Shown here one piece after another: positions 1 through 8,803 of a stretch of 64,000 nucleotides of DNA. Numbering within the stretch: position 1 is the first letter of the stretch; each line of letters begins with the position of its first letter. This DNA comes from AC-38 sp033856025 (lineage in GTDB: Bacteria > Actinomycetota > Thermoleophilia > Solirubrobacterales > Solirubrobacteraceae): positions 258,802-322,801 of the forward strand of contig JAWVFQ010000037.1 of NCBI GenBank assembly GCA_033856025.1. Reading direction: 5' to 3'. The notes beneath the pieces are model-generated. The model was given only the letters and a program-made list of their open reading frames with translations. It had not been told where the DNA came from and did no database searches. The position numbers and the translations under genes were made by a program.

Positions 1-28
1 CCGGCGCCTGCTGCGCCGCGACCGGTGA
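1..28 (+). CDS. C-terminal tail of an upstream gene (partial)
   Basis: The first bases read as an open frame ending in TGA at 26-28 and encode a short Arg-rich tail (RRLLRRDR). This stop overlaps the GTG start of the next gene in a GTGA arrangement, which is the usual coupling in this window. Nothing can be said about the product because the rest lies outside the window. Confidence 0.4.
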
Positions 29-552
29 CCGAGCGCTCGCTGCGCCCGTCGCTGGGCTGGCTCGGCCTCGCCGGCGCGCTGGTCGCGGCCGGGATCGCCG
101 GGGCGGTCATCCTCTTCGTGGTGCTGATCCGCGACGTGGACGGGCCGTTCACGCCGCTCACGGCGCCCGTGTCGGTGCACCTCGGCGCGGGAGAGGGGCG
201 CGGCGTCTGGGCCTACCGAGACGTCCCGGTCGACGGGAGCTGCCGCGCCGCCGGCCCCGGCCGCGTACGGATGCAGAGCACGCATGGCGTGACGGTGACC
301 AGCGGCGGGCACCGGTACCACTCGTTCCTGCGCTTCCAGGCGCCCCGCGCCGGCACCTACCGCGTCTCCTGCGCGGCGAGCCAGCCACTCGCGCTGGGGC
401 CGCGCGTCACCGGGCTGCGGATCGTGGCCGGAGTGGGCGGCGTCCTGGCCTCGTTCTTCGGCGGCCTGTTCGCCGCGGCGCTGGTCGTCGCACTGGTGCT
501 GATCCTGCGCGAGCGCGACCGGCGGCGCGCCGAGACGGCGGGCCGGACCTAG
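25..552 (+). CDS. Two-TM membrane protein of unknown function
   Basis: The 175-residue product has a hydrophobic segment near residues 12-36 and a second at about 135-160, followed by an Arg-rich cytoplasmic tail. The region between them (about 100 residues, two Cys) is predicted to lie outside the membrane and looks beta-rich. I recognise no family. The GTG start overlaps the stop of a preceding gene, so the two are probably co-transcribed. Its TAG stop shares the tetranucleotide CTAG with the stop of the convergent hydrolase gene. Confidence 0.6.
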   Translation: MTERSLRPSLGWLGLAGALVAAGIAGAVILFVVLIRDVDGPFTPLTAPVSVHLGAGEGRGVWAYRDVPVDGSCRAAGPGRVRMQSTHGVTVTSGGHRYHSFLRFQAPRAGTYRVSCAASQPLALGPRVTGLRIVAGVGGVLASFFGGLFAAALVVALVLILRERDRRRAETAGRT

Positions 553-2546
553 CGGATCGGCAGCCGGCGCTCGGCGGGCAGGCGACGGTGCGCGGCGAGC
601 GCCACGCGGCGCACGTCGCGCGACACGCGCGCCAGCAGGGGCCGGCCGCGGTAGGCGGCGGCGCCCGCCTGGGCGCCGGGCAGGTGCAGGCGCCGGCCGC
701 CCAGCTGGCCCGTGATGGCGCCGGTGCGCGAGATGTGCACGACGCCGCGCGACGCGGCGCGCCCGCTGACGCGCAGAAGCGCGCTGAACCCGTCGTCGCC
801 GAGGGTGAGCTGGCCGCCGACCCGGACGCCGGGGACGTAGACGAGGCCGTGGAGCAGGACGCGGCTGTCGCGCAGCTCCAGCCAGCCGGCGCGCAGGCCG
901 CCGGCGCGCACAACGCTTCCGGCCGCCGGGTCCAGCAGCGCCTGGAAGAGGGGATCGAGCAGCGAGTTGACGCCGTCGAGCATCGTGAGCAGGGCCGCCG
1001 TCAGCGTGCGGCCGGGGTGCCCGCTCACACCGGGCACCGGCGGCACCTCACCCAACCGGGCGGGCGCGAGGGGGTCCGGCTCGACGTCCTGGAGCGGGTC
1101 GCGCCCGCAGCGCCGGCGCACGGGGCGGCCGGCCATGAAGGCGCGCAGGGCCGACCCCGGGCAGGCGGTCTGCACGGTGCCCAGGACCGAGTGTCCCGCG
1201 CCCGTCGCCACCGTCAGGCGCGCGTCGGGCATGCGGGCGGCCAGGGCGCGCGCGTCGCTCACCGGGGTGCGCAGGTCGCGTGAGCCCTCGATCATCAGCG
1301 TGGGGACGGCCGGCAGCGGGCGGGTCGCGTTCGCGAGGTCCGGCGGGTCGGGCGCGGCCGGCCAGGCGTAGCAGATGGGCATGGCGTAGAGCGCGATCGC
1401 CGCCGTGCCGTCGAACGGCGCGAACGGGCCGTCGCCCAGCGCCTGCAGCGCGCCGCCGAGCGCGTCGCGGCGCTGGTCGAACCCGGCCGTCCGGGCCCAC
1501 GGGAACGCCGACTCCTCGCACAGCGTGGCCACGAGCACGGCGCTGCTGAGGTCGCTCGGGCTCCCGGGATCGTCGGCCGCGGCGACGACGTGCAGCAGCC
1601 GCAGCACCGGCGCGGGGTCGCCCCGGCGCGCCGAGCGCAGCGCCGCCGGGATGGCGGGCAGCAGGGTGGGATCGAGGTCCGAGCTGAACAGCAGCGTGAG
1701 CAGTCCGCTCGTGCGCAGCTTGGCCGGGTTTCGGCGTCCGCGCGGACCCACCACGAACCCGCGCATGGGCGCCGTGCGCACGCGGCCGGCCACCACCGCG
1801 AGGTCGCGCACGGCATCGGGCGTGATGCCCCGGCAACGGTGCGCGCGGCAGGCGTCGCGCAGGGCGCCGGGGACCGCCGCGAAGCTCGATCGCCCGTAGA
1901 CGTCGGGGCCCTCGGGCGTCACGACCGAGTCCAGGACGAGCCGCTCCACGTGCTCGGGATGGGCCATCGCGTAGCCCAGCGCCACCTTCGTGCCGTAGGA
2001 CACGCCGAGCAGCGAGATGCGCTCGACGCCGAGCGCCTGGCGCACCGCCTCGATGTCCTCGACGGAGTCGCGTGTCGTGTAGAGGGCGCGCCGCGGACCG
2101 AGCCGCGCGGCGCACGACGCGCCCGCGCCCACCAGGTCGCCGAGGTAGGACGGCTCGACGCTGGGGCAGCGCAGCAGGCCGGATGACCCCGTGCCGCGCT
2201 GGTCGAACACCACGATCTCGTGACGTCGCAGGCCGGCCGCCGCCACCTGCGCGAACGCCTCGGCCAGGGGCACCGCCGCCTGGCCGGGACCGCCGGCCAG
2301 TGCCAGCAGCACGCCCGGTCGCCGGGGCCGGCCCTTCACGCGCTCCACCTTCAGGCGCACCGTGCCGGGCTGGCGCCCCGAGCGGTCCAGCGGGACGGTC
2401 ACCCACGCGCACAGCTTCCCCCGATCCCCATGGCACGGGCGAAACGCCGGCGGGCCGGCCGCCGGGGCGACCGCGGGCAACGCTCCGGCGGACAGGAGCA
2501 GTCCGGCGACGGCCGGCGCGAGAAGGCGGACGGACGGCCGGCGCAC
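549..2546 (-). CDS. Secreted alpha/beta hydrolase, TAP-like peptidase family
   Basis: A 665-residue predicted exported serine hydrolase. A signal peptide covers about residues 1-30. The fold shows the oxyanion GGPG motif near residue 85, the VFDQRGTGSS strand near 115, the nucleophile elbow GVSYGT (Ser near 184), and later an Asp (GSRDLRTP) and a His (GAGHS) that complete the triad. This pattern is that of proline-iminopeptidase/tripeptidyl-aminopeptidase-like proteins with a TAP C-terminal domain. About 150 extra C-terminal residues form a beta-rich extension I do not recognise. I chose the GTG at 2546 because it directly precedes the signal peptide; a longer frame upstream would run into the divergent algH-like gene. 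Confidence 0.8.
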   Translation of the reverse strand: MRRPSVRLLAPAVAGLLLSAGALPAVAPAAGPPAFRPCHGDRGKLCAWVTVPLDRSGRQPGTVRLKVERVKGRPRRPGVLLALAGGPGQAAVPLAEAFAQVAAAGLRRHEIVVFDQRGTGSSGLLRCPSVEPSYLGDLVGAGASCAARLGPRRALYTTRDSVEDIEAVRQALGVERISLLGVSYGTKVALGYAMAHPEHVERLVLDSVVTPEGPDVYGRSSFAAVPGALRDACRAHRCRGITPDAVRDLAVVAGRVRTAPMRGFVVGPRGRRNPAKLRTSGLLTLLFSSDLDPTLLPAIPAALRSARRGDPAPVLRLLHVVAAADDPGSPSDLSSAVLVATLCEESAFPWARTAGFDQRRDALGGALQALGDGPFAPFDGTAAIALYAMPICYAWPAAPDPPDLANATRPLPAVPTLMIEGSRDLRTPVSDARALAARMPDARLTVATGAGHSVLGTVQTACPGSALRAFMAGRPVRRRCGRDPLQDVEPDPLAPARLGEVPPVPGVSGHPGRTLTAALLTMLDGVNSLLDPLFQALLDPAAGSVVRAGGLRAGWLELRDSRVLLHGLVYVPGVRVGGQLTLGDDGFSALLRVSGRAASRGVVHISRTGAITGQLGGRRLHLPGAQAGAAAYRGRPLLARVSRDVRRVALAAHRRLPAERRLPIR

Positions 2547-2637
2547 CCCGGGATTGTCCTCCGCGCGGGGTGCGCCCCGCAAGGGGCAACTCCGCCCGGC
2601 GCGGTGGCCGGAGCCGCGGCGGGGCACAATGGGGGCG

Positions 2638-3162
2638 ATGGACTCGCTGCGCGGCAAGCTCCTGATCGCCGCTCCCTCGCTGGAGGACTTCTTCCACCGC
2701 ACGGTCGTGCTCGTGCTCGAGCACACCGAAGAGGGCGCGATGGGCGTGGTGCTGAACCGGCCGACCGAGACGCCCGTGGCCGAGGCGGTCGACCGCCTCT
2801 CCGAGCTCGCCGGCCCGTCGGATCGCCTGCGCCTCGGCGGCCCGATCTCGGCCGAGTCGGTGGTGGCGCTGGGCAACTTCGAGGACCCGGCGGACGCGGC
2901 CCGGCTCGTCGTCGGCGAGGTCGGCCTGATCGACCCCGAGGCGCCGGACCCCGAGCTGCGCGAGTTGCGCGTCTACGCCGGGTACGCGGGCTGGGCGCCG
3001 GGCCAGCTGGAGGGCGAGCTGGAGTCCGAGGCGTGGATCGTCGACGACGCGCGCCCCGAGGACCCCTTCCACGACGACGACCTGTGGCCCGTGGCGCTCC
3101 AGCGCAAGGGCGGCGCCTACGCCCTCCTGGCCACGATGCCGGCCGATCCGTCGCTGAACTAG
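2638..3162 (+). CDS. YqgE/AlgH family protein (UPF0301)
   Basis: The 174-residue protein matches UPF0301 (YqgE/AlgH) along its whole length. It begins MDSLRGKLLIAAPSLEDFF, then has the conserved strand with GAMGVVLNRP near residue 36, the LGGPIS motif, and GYAGWAPGQLEGE near residue 120. The biochemical role of the family is not settled; in pseudomonads it was linked to transcriptional control. The ATG at 2638 gives the canonical N terminus, and an in-frame ATG three codons upstream is the alternative. It is divergent from the hydrolase, and its stop shares CTAG with the convergent thioesterase gene. Confidence 0.9.
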   Translation: MDSLRGKLLIAAPSLEDFFHRTVVLVLEHTEEGAMGVVLNRPTETPVAEAVDRLSELAGPSDRLRLGGPISAESVVALGNFEDPADAARLVVGEVGLIDPEAPDPELRELRVYAGYAGWAPGQLEGELESEAWIVDDARPEDPFHDDDLWPVALQRKGGAYALLATMPADPSLN

Positions 3163-3938
3163 CGCTCGGTCACGAGCAGGGACTGGACGGCCCGGCCGAT
3201 CGGCCCGCGCGTGTCGTACAGCGCGCTGTCCGCCTGGCCGGTCCCGTCGCGCGACAGCGCCGTCACCGAGTCCAGCGCCACCCACTCGCCCTCGGGCGCG
3301 CGGCGCACGTGCACCGACAGGTCGGTGTTCACGAAGGCGTGGCGGCCGAAGTCCAGGACGGCGCTGATGCCGTTGCCCGCGTCGGCCGCGCAGAAGAGGA
3401 GGTCCATCGGGCTCGGCGCCTCGCCGGTCACCAGCTCGCCCCGCATGCGAAACCACGCCGTGGCCGGCCCCGGGCGGTCGAACGCGCCCGCCACGAAGCG
3501 GATGTCCATCGCGGCGTGCCAGCCGACGTCGTGCTGGCCCGGGAACGCGATCCGCGGGTCGCCGGTCTCGGGCGGCGCGGGCGGGGCGCCTCCGGGCTCG
3601 GGCAGGTCCATCGGCTCGCGCCGCAGATGCCAGCCGCGCGCGAGCACCAGCGGGGTGCCGTCGTCGTCGCGCAGCTCGCCCTCCACGAGCTCCACCCGCC
3701 GGCCGGGGCGCAGGATGCGCGCCGCCACCCGCACCGGCGCGATCGGGATGGGCTGCAGGACCTCGAAGGTCACGCGCGCCGGGTGGGCGTCCGGGATCGC
3801 GCCGGCCCGGCGCAGCTCGCGGGCCAGCAGCGCGGACGGCGGGCCGGCGTGCTGGTGGTCGGGGCTCCAGGGGCCCCGCGTCCAGTCCGTGGACTCGTAG
3901 CGCCCGTCCCCCGCGGGGACGTAGAAGGCCTCCGTCAC
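3159..3938 (-). CDS. Thioesterase family protein (double hotdog, 4HBT_3-like)
   Basis: This 259-residue protein has the hallmarks of actinobacterial acyl-CoA thioesterase-like proteins. The N-terminal hotdog carries the motif HQHAGPPSALLARELRR near residue 28, and the C-terminal hotdog carries MDLLFCAADAGNGIS near residue 175. It probably hydrolyses an acyl-CoA, but the substrate cannot be read from sequence. The GTG start overlaps the stop of the thioredoxin-like gene by 4 nt (GTGA), so it is the last gene of a three-gene leftward operon with two thioredoxin-fold proteins. Confidence 0.8.
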   Translation of the reverse strand: MTEAFYVPAGDGRYESTDWTRGPWSPDHQHAGPPSALLARELRRAGAIPDAHPARVTFEVLQPIPIAPVRVAARILRPGRRVELVEGELRDDDGTPLVLARGWHLRREPMDLPEPGGAPPAPPETGDPRIAFPGQHDVGWHAAMDIRFVAGAFDRPGPATAWFRMRGELVTGEAPSPMDLLFCAADAGNGISAVLDFGRHAFVNTDLSVHVRRAPEGEWVALDSVTALSRDGTGQADSALYDTRGPIGRAVQSLLVTER

Positions 3939-4474
3939 CGCCACTTGACGCTGCAGCCCACCGGCTCGGTGCTCGGCCGGGCGACGGGGCGCTCGGCGAG
4001 CAGGTCCTCGAGCGCGTCGCGCAGCCAGGCCGCGTCCAGCGTGGGGTCCTCGGAGTCGGCGTCGGGGGCGCCGCGGTAGGCCAGGCGCCCGTCGCCGTCC
4101 ACCACGAACACGTCCGGCGTGGTGCGCGCGCCCCAGGCGGTGGCGACCTCCTGCGTCTCGTCGCGCAGGTAGGGCACCGGCCAGCCGCCGTCCACCTCGA
4201 CGCGCAGCTGCATGGCCTCGTAGGAGTCGCGCGGGTAGCGCTCGGCGTCGTTGGGGTTGATGAAGACGAGCGGCACGCCCTCCTCCGCGTAGTCCGTCGC
4301 CACGCGCATGAGGCGCTCGTGCCAGGCCAGCGCGTACGGGCAGTGGTTGCACGTGAACACCACGACCGCCGCCGGGCCGCCGCCCGGCTCGCCCACGCTG
4401 TGCATGTCCCCGGCGGTATCGGGGAGCGCGTGGTGCGGAACCGGGTCCCCGATGTCCAGTCCTCCGTCAGGCAC
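3935..4474 (-). CDS. Thioredoxin-like protein with CxxC (AhpC/TlpA-type)
   Basis: A 179-residue cytoplasmic thioredoxin-fold protein. The active site is CNHCP at about residue 41 after a hydrophobic strand, and the cis-Pro region is TTPDVFVVDGDG near 125. It resembles the redoxin-family proteins with C-x-x-C-P that are common in bacteria and lack a signal peptide. The likely role is thiol-disulfide exchange with an unknown partner. The GTG at 4474 (8-nt overlap with the upstream gene) is preferred; an ATG at 4498 would add eight residues and a longer overlap. Confidence 0.8.
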   Translation of the reverse strand: MPDGGLDIGDPVPHHALPDTAGDMHSVGEPGGGPAAVVVFTCNHCPYALAWHERLMRVATDYAEEGVPLVFINPNDAERYPRDSYEAMQLRVEVDGGWPVPYLRDETQEVATAWGARTTPDVFVVDGDGRLAYRGAPDADSEDPTLDAAWLRDALEDLLAERPVARPSTEPVGCSVKWR

Positions 4475-4802
4475 GGACGAGCGCCTCCCGCAGCGCATCG
4501 CGGACGTCCCGCGGGTCCGGCGTCGGCGAGACGCGGCCGTCGCGCCGGTGGTAGACGCGGCAGGTCAGGGCCGCCGGCTCGCCCTCGGCGGGTGGCCGGA
4601 CGTCGCGCCCGTCGACGCGGATCGTCGGGGACCCCGGGAAGCGCTCGGCGGCCGCGCGCGCGTCCGAATCGATCTCGCGCACCTCCACGGCCTCGGGGTC
4701 CAGCCCCATCTCCGACATGGCCGCGCGCAGGTCGGCCAGGGCCCGGGGATGGGAGGGGCAGCCCTCCCACCACAGCAGCTCGACACGCGGCCCTCGGCTC
4801 AT
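4467..4802 (-). CDS. Small thioredoxin-like protein (DF-family (seleno)protein type)
   Basis: The 111-residue protein starts with a strand and the motif WWEGCPSHPRAL near residue 12, followed by FPGSPTIRVDGRDV. This matches the thioredoxin-fold group annotated as DF family (seleno)proteins in actinobacteria; here the active-site codon is an ordinary Cys codon. Only one Cys is present at the motif (C-P-S-H), so a mono-thiol mechanism is likely. ATG at 4802 is chosen over an upstream ATG at 4820 because it leaves 20 bp to the divergent pdxH start. Confidence 0.65.
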   Translation of the reverse strand: MSRGPRVELLWWEGCPSHPRALADLRAAMSEMGLDPEAVEVREIDSDARAAAERFPGSPTIRVDGRDVRPPAEGEPAALTCRVYHRRDGRVSPTPDPRDVRDALREALVRA

Positions 4803-4822
4803 GGCTGGCACGCTACACACCC

Positions 4823-5485
4823 ATGAGCGAGGACTGGCTGACCCGGGTGGCGGCGCTGCGCCGCGAGTACGCGGGCCGTCCGCTGGACGAGGCGGCGGTC
4901 GCGCCGACCTGGCTGGAGCAGTTCCGCGCCTGGCTGGACGACGCGATCGAGGCGGGTGCGCTGGAGCCCAACGCGATGGTCGTCGCCACCGCGGACGGTG
5001 ACGGGCGCCCGGGCGCGCGGACCGTGCTGCTCAAGGGCGTCGACGAGCGCGGCTTCGCCTTCTTCACCAACCTGGAGTCGGCCAAGGGACGCGAGGTGGC
5101 CGAGAACCCGCGCGCCGCGCTGGTCTTCCCCTGGCTGGACCTGGCGCGCCAGGTCGTGGTGTCCGGCGACGTGACGGAGGTCGAGGCCGGCGAGGCCGAC
5201 GCGTACTGGGCGGGGCGTCCGACCGCCGCGCGGATCAGCGCGCTGGCGTCCCCGCAGTCGCGCGCCATCGCCTCGCGCGACGAGCTGCTGGCCCGGCGAG
5301 CGCGGGCCGAGGCGGTCGGCGAGGCCGCGCGGCCGGCGCACTGGGGCGGGCTGCGCGTGGCGCCGCGCTCCGTGGAGTTCTGGCAGGGCCGGCCGGACCG
5401 GCTGCACGACCGCATCCGCTACCGCCGCGACGACGACGGCGGCGGAGCCGAGGGCGGTTGGATCGTGGAGCGCCTGGCGCCGTGA
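4823..5485 (+). CDS. pdxH: Pyridoxamine 5'-phosphate oxidase
   Basis: The 220-residue FMN enzyme oxidises pyridoxamine or pyridoxine 5'-phosphate to pyridoxal phosphate (vitamin B6 salvage). Family motifs are in order: NAMVVATAD and GRPGARTVLLKG (FMN/PLP binding, residues 50-75), FFTNLESAKGRE, the ASPQSRAI segment near 150, and the C-terminal block WGGLRVAPRSVEFWQGR with DRIRY. Length is standard. The start lies only 20 bp from the divergent thioredoxin-like gene, which suggests a very short or absent leader. Confidence 0.95.
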   Translation: MSEDWLTRVAALRREYAGRPLDEAAVAPTWLEQFRAWLDDAIEAGALEPNAMVVATADGDGRPGARTVLLKGVDERGFAFFTNLESAKGREVAENPRAALVFPWLDLARQVVVSGDVTEVEAGEADAYWAGRPTAARISALASPQSRAIASRDELLARRARAEAVGEAARPAHWGGLRVAPRSVEFWQGRPDRLHDRIRYRRDDDGGGAEGGWIVERLAP

Positions 5486-5489
5486 GGCG

Positions 5490-6965
5490 CTAGATCCGGG
5501 GAGGGACCCAGCCGCCGAAGCGGCGCTCGAGCTCCAGCGCGGCGGCGATCGTGACGTGGTCGTCGTCCATGCCGCCCGCCACCTGCACGCCGAGCGGGAT
5601 GCCACGGGAGTTCAGTCCCAGCGGGACCTGCGTCACCGGCAGCCCGAGGAGGTTGAACACCGCCATCGGGGCGATGACCCAGGGGCGTCCGACGGTGCGC
5701 CCGTGCTTGGGAGCCGTCCGCGGATAGGGCGGGTGCAGCATGACGCCGCCGTCGAGCACCTCCTCCACCTCGCGCGCCAGCGCGTCCGCGGCGGCCAGCG
5801 CCCGGCGGGTCATCCGCGGCGGCGTGCGCGCGGCCAGGCGCTCGACGCCGAGCAGGATCACCGTCGGCCAGGTGTGCGGGCCCCGGCGGCGCAGCGCGCC
5901 CGGGACGGTGTGGCGCAGCCCGAGCCGCGCGGTCTCTCCCATCTCCGCCTCGAGCAGGTCCCGGAAGGAGCGCGCGGAGCCGTCGCGCAGCGCCGTGAGG
6001 TAGTACTCGACGGCGCGGCGCATCGAGCGCATGGGGACTCGGCGCACGTCCATCCCGGCGTCGCCCAGGGCCTCGGCGGCGCGGTCGCGCGCCTCGCGCA
6101 GCTCACGGCGCACCGGGAGGTACGAGGCTTCCTGCGCCACGACGGCGGGGCGGCCTCGCAGGTCCACCGACTCGGGATCGCCGAGCTCGACGTCGGCGCG
6201 CGTGTCCGGGTCCCCCGGGTCGGGACCGGCGACGATGCGCAGCACCGGCATCAGGTCCTCGGCCCGGCGGGCCAGCGGACCCAGGGACAGCATGCGCGAG
6301 ATCGCGCCCTCGGCGGGCGGGAAGTGCGCGGAGTTGGGCACCAGCCAGGCCGAGCACTTGTGGCCGAAGACGCCGTTGAAGAACGCGGGCAGGCGGATGG
6401 AGCCGCCGATGTCCGTGCCCAGCCCGATCGGCGCGCCGCCCGACCCCACCGCCGCGCCCTCGCCGCCGGACGACCCGCCGGCCACGCGCCGCGGGTCGTA
6501 GGCGTTGCTCGTGCGCCCGTACACGAAGTTCTGCGACTCGATCCACATCGTCATCTCCGAGACGTTGGTCACGCCGAGGGGGATCGCGCCGGCCTCCATG
6601 AGGCGGGTGGCCGTGGGCGCGCTCTCGGTCGCCCGGTGCTCGCGGCGGGCCAGCAGCCCGGCGCAGTTCGGCATCCCGGCCACGGGGATCGACTCCTTGA
6701 CCGTGCACGGGACGCCGAGCAGCGGCGGCAGCTCGTCGGCGTCCGTGGCGTCCGCCACGCGCCGGTCCGCCGCGTCGGCCTCGGCGCGCGCGGCCTCGAA
6801 GCGGTCGGCGGCCAGCGCGTTGATGTGCGGCTGGACCGCCCGCAGGCGCTCGATGTGCGCCTCGACGACGTCGCGCGAGCTCGTCTCGCCCGAGCGGATC
6901 GCGCGCGCCAGGTCCAGGGCGGAGCGGTGCGTGAGCGGGCGCGCCGGCGCCGCGGTGACGGCCAT
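5490..6965 (-). CDS. Amidase signature family hydrolase
   Basis: The 491-residue enzyme has the complete Ser-cisSer-Lys triad of the amidase signature family. The Lys is in CTVKES (about residue 90), the cis-Ser in AGGSSGGEGAAV (about 166), and the nucleophile Ser in GTDIGGSIRLPA (about 190). It hydrolyses an amide or ester; fatty-acid-amide-hydrolase-like or aryl amidases are the closest in style. It lacks the gatB/gatC neighbours expected of a glutamyl-tRNA amidotransferase subunit, so a metabolic amidase is preferred. The next gene on the same strand encodes a secreted esterase-like protein, with a 9-bp gap. Confidence 0.9.
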   Translation of the reverse strand: MAVTAAPARPLTHRSALDLARAIRSGETSSRDVVEAHIERLRAVQPHINALAADRFEAARAEADAADRRVADATDADELPPLLGVPCTVKESIPVAGMPNCAGLLARREHRATESAPTATRLMEAGAIPLGVTNVSEMTMWIESQNFVYGRTSNAYDPRRVAGGSSGGEGAAVGSGGAPIGLGTDIGGSIRLPAFFNGVFGHKCSAWLVPNSAHFPPAEGAISRMLSLGPLARRAEDLMPVLRIVAGPDPGDPDTRADVELGDPESVDLRGRPAVVAQEASYLPVRRELREARDRAAEALGDAGMDVRRVPMRSMRRAVEYYLTALRDGSARSFRDLLEAEMGETARLGLRHTVPGALRRRGPHTWPTVILLGVERLAARTPPRMTRRALAAADALAREVEEVLDGGVMLHPPYPRTAPKHGRTVGRPWVIAPMAVFNLLGLPVTQVPLGLNSRGIPLGVQVAGGMDDDHVTIAAALELERRFGGWVPPRI

Positions 6966-6974
6966 GGGGCGAGG

Positions 6975-8375
6975 TTAGCGGCGGCAGGCGGCGAAGCGGC
7001 GGGTGACGACGCGCAGCCTGTGCGCGCTCGTGATCGCCACGATGCGCGCGGTGAACGCCCCCGCGGGCGCGTTGCGCACCGCCAGGGTGCGGATGTCGTG
7101 GTCGCGGCGCAGGCGCACGCGACGCCCGTTGACGTAGACGGCGGCCTGCACGAGACGCTGGCGCCGCGGCGCGCGGATGTGGAGGAGTAAGGAGCGCCGC
7201 GCGCACGAGCGCCGGCTCGTGACCGAGATTGGACCGCCCTGGCCGGCGCCGGCGCCTCCGCCCCCGGCGCTCCGGGTCGGGAAGGCGAACTTGCACTGCG
7301 GCGTGGCGGTCGCCGGATCGGGCGCGACCGTGGCGCTGTCGCCGTCCACGGCGAAGCTGCGATCGCACGGTGCCTCGCCGCGGGCGAAGAACGCGGCCAG
7401 GCGCTCGAAGCCGGTGTTCCCGACGATGTGCGAGTCGCTGGCCTCGCTGGCGTGGCCGGCGAACGGCGACGGCGCGACGCCGCCGATGACGTATCCGTCC
7501 AGCGTGGTGCCGGGCTCGCCGCTCCCGCGGGTCCCCACGCTGAACAGGTCGGACGGGATCCCGTTCTGGCGCAGCCGCCCCACCATCTCCTGCGCCTGGT
7601 CGTAGGGCACCAGGCCGTCGCCTACGCCGTGCACGAGGACGACTCCCTTCAGGCCCGACGCCTTGATGTCCTCCACGCGGTTGACCACCGTGCGCTGCTG
7701 GTAGGTGGACGACTGGGCGTCGAGCTCGCCGCCCATCTCCTCGACGATGTCCTGGTGCGCATTGTTGGCGAAGGTGTTGCCCGGCGCCAGGACGCGCGCC
7801 CCGGTGTAGGTCTCGATCACGTTCACCGCGCCCTCCACGTTGAACCAGAAGTCCCACAACGGGCGCCCGTCGAGGCGCTTGGCGCGTGCGGCGGCGGCCA
7901 GACCGGCCGCGTTGCCGCCCATCGAGACGGAGTACAGGTCGATCGTCGGCAGTCCCGGGCACTGGCCGTCGAAGAGCCGGGCCACGGCGACGGAGTCCTC
8001 GGCCCCCTCCTGCACCCTCCAGCCGCGCGACGACGGGAGGCCGCCCGGCCGGCTCGGCGGGCTGTCCTTGGTCCCGCGGTAGTCCATCGCCACGGCGATC
8101 ACGCCGTTGCGCCGCGCCATGTCGGACAGGTGCTTGGTCCAGGAGTACGGCGTGTGGCTGTAGCCGTGGTCGACCACGACGAGGCCGCGCGGCGTGCCCG
8201 ACGGGACGGCGTACAGGCCGTACGTCGGCGTGCCGGCGACCGTCATGTCGATGCGCGTGGACGCGGCCGGGTCGCCCGAGCAGGCGACCGTCGGATCGGC
8301 CGCCTGGGCGACGCCCGCACCCGCGAGCACCATGGCGCCCGCGAGACACAGCGTCCGTGCTATCCAAGCCCCCAT
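6975..8375 (-). CDS. Secreted alpha/beta hydrolase with C-terminal beta domain
   Basis: A 466-residue exported hydrolase. A signal peptide ends at AQA near residue 25. The catalytic domain shows VVDHGYSHTPYSW (oxyanion region), nucleophile SVSMGGN near residue 147, acid VHGVGDGLVPYD near 260, and His in SDSHIVG near 320. A Gly-rich linker at about 375-385 leads to an 85-residue Arg-rich beta domain ending RRFAACRR, a tail style often seen on extracellular proteins of this kind of actinobacterium. Substrate unknown. The ATG at 8375 sits directly before the signal peptide. Confidence 0.8.
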   Translation of the reverse strand: MGAWIARTLCLAGAMVLAGAGVAQAADPTVACSGDPAASTRIDMTVAGTPTYGLYAVPSGTPRGLVVVDHGYSHTPYSWTKHLSDMARRNGVIAVAMDYRGTKDSPPSRPGGLPSSRGWRVQEGAEDSVAVARLFDGQCPGLPTIDLYSVSMGGNAAGLAAAARAKRLDGRPLWDFWFNVEGAVNVIETYTGARVLAPGNTFANNAHQDIVEEMGGELDAQSSTYQQRTVVNRVEDIKASGLKGVVLVHGVGDGLVPYDQAQEMVGRLRQNGIPSDLFSVGTRGSGEPGTTLDGYVIGGVAPSPFAGHASEASDSHIVGNTGFERLAAFFARGEAPCDRSFAVDGDSATVAPDPATATPQCKFAFPTRSAGGGGAGAGQGGPISVTSRRSCARRSLLLHIRAPRRQRLVQAAVYVNGRRVRLRRDHDIRTLAVRNAPAGAFTARIVAITSAHRLRVVTRRFAACRR

Positions 8376-8444
8376 CGGACGAGAGTAGCGCCGGTCAAGC
8401 CGCCCGGCGCCACCGATTGGCGCCGCGCCACTACCCTGCGGCGC

Positions 8445-8789
8445 GTGAGACAAGAGCTGCGCCCCCTCTTCGACCGCGTCGTCATCAAGGAGCTCGAACC
8501 CGACCGCGTGCGGGAATCGGGGCTGGTCGTCCCGCCCGGCTCGCACGAGCCGCCGCCCCAGCACGGGATCGTCCTCGCCATCGGCCCGGGCATCGACTGG
8601 TGGGGCAGCGCTGGCGTCGAGATGCCCGTGAAGCCGGGCGACCACGTGGTGTTCCCGGCGCAGGCCGGCGCCTGGGTCGAGGTCGACGAGGAGCGGCTGC
8701 TCGTGTGCCGGGTGGGCGAGCTGCTCGGCGTGCTGGAGACCGCGGACCAGATCCCCGGCGGCGACGCCTCCGACGCGCGCGCGTCGTAG
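8445..8789 (+). CDS. GroES-like co-chaperonin fold protein
   Basis: A 114-residue protein with the Cpn10 pattern: PLFDRVVIKELEPDRVRESG at the N terminus, then VPPGSHEPPPQHGIVLAIGPG, then VKPGDHVVFPAQAG and a closing strand with LLVCRVGELLGVLE. It is slightly longer than classical GroES and has no groEL beside it, so it may be a paralogue rather than the main co-chaperonin. GTG start at 8445. It begins a rightward group with DUF488 and a lipoprotein. Confidence 0.8.
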   Translation: MRQELRPLFDRVVIKELEPDRVRESGLVVPPGSHEPPPQHGIVLAIGPGIDWWGSAGVEMPVKPGDHVVFPAQAGAWVEVDEERLLVCRVGELLGVLETADQIPGGDASDARAS

Positions 8790-8803
8790 GGAACCTGTCC
8801 GGC

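Noticed and set aside
1048..4773. A 1241-codon open frame across the hydrolase, algH-like and thioesterase genes
   Set aside because: Composition-driven shadow frame of Arg/Gly/Ala-rich translation; the real genes in other frames have conserved motifs.
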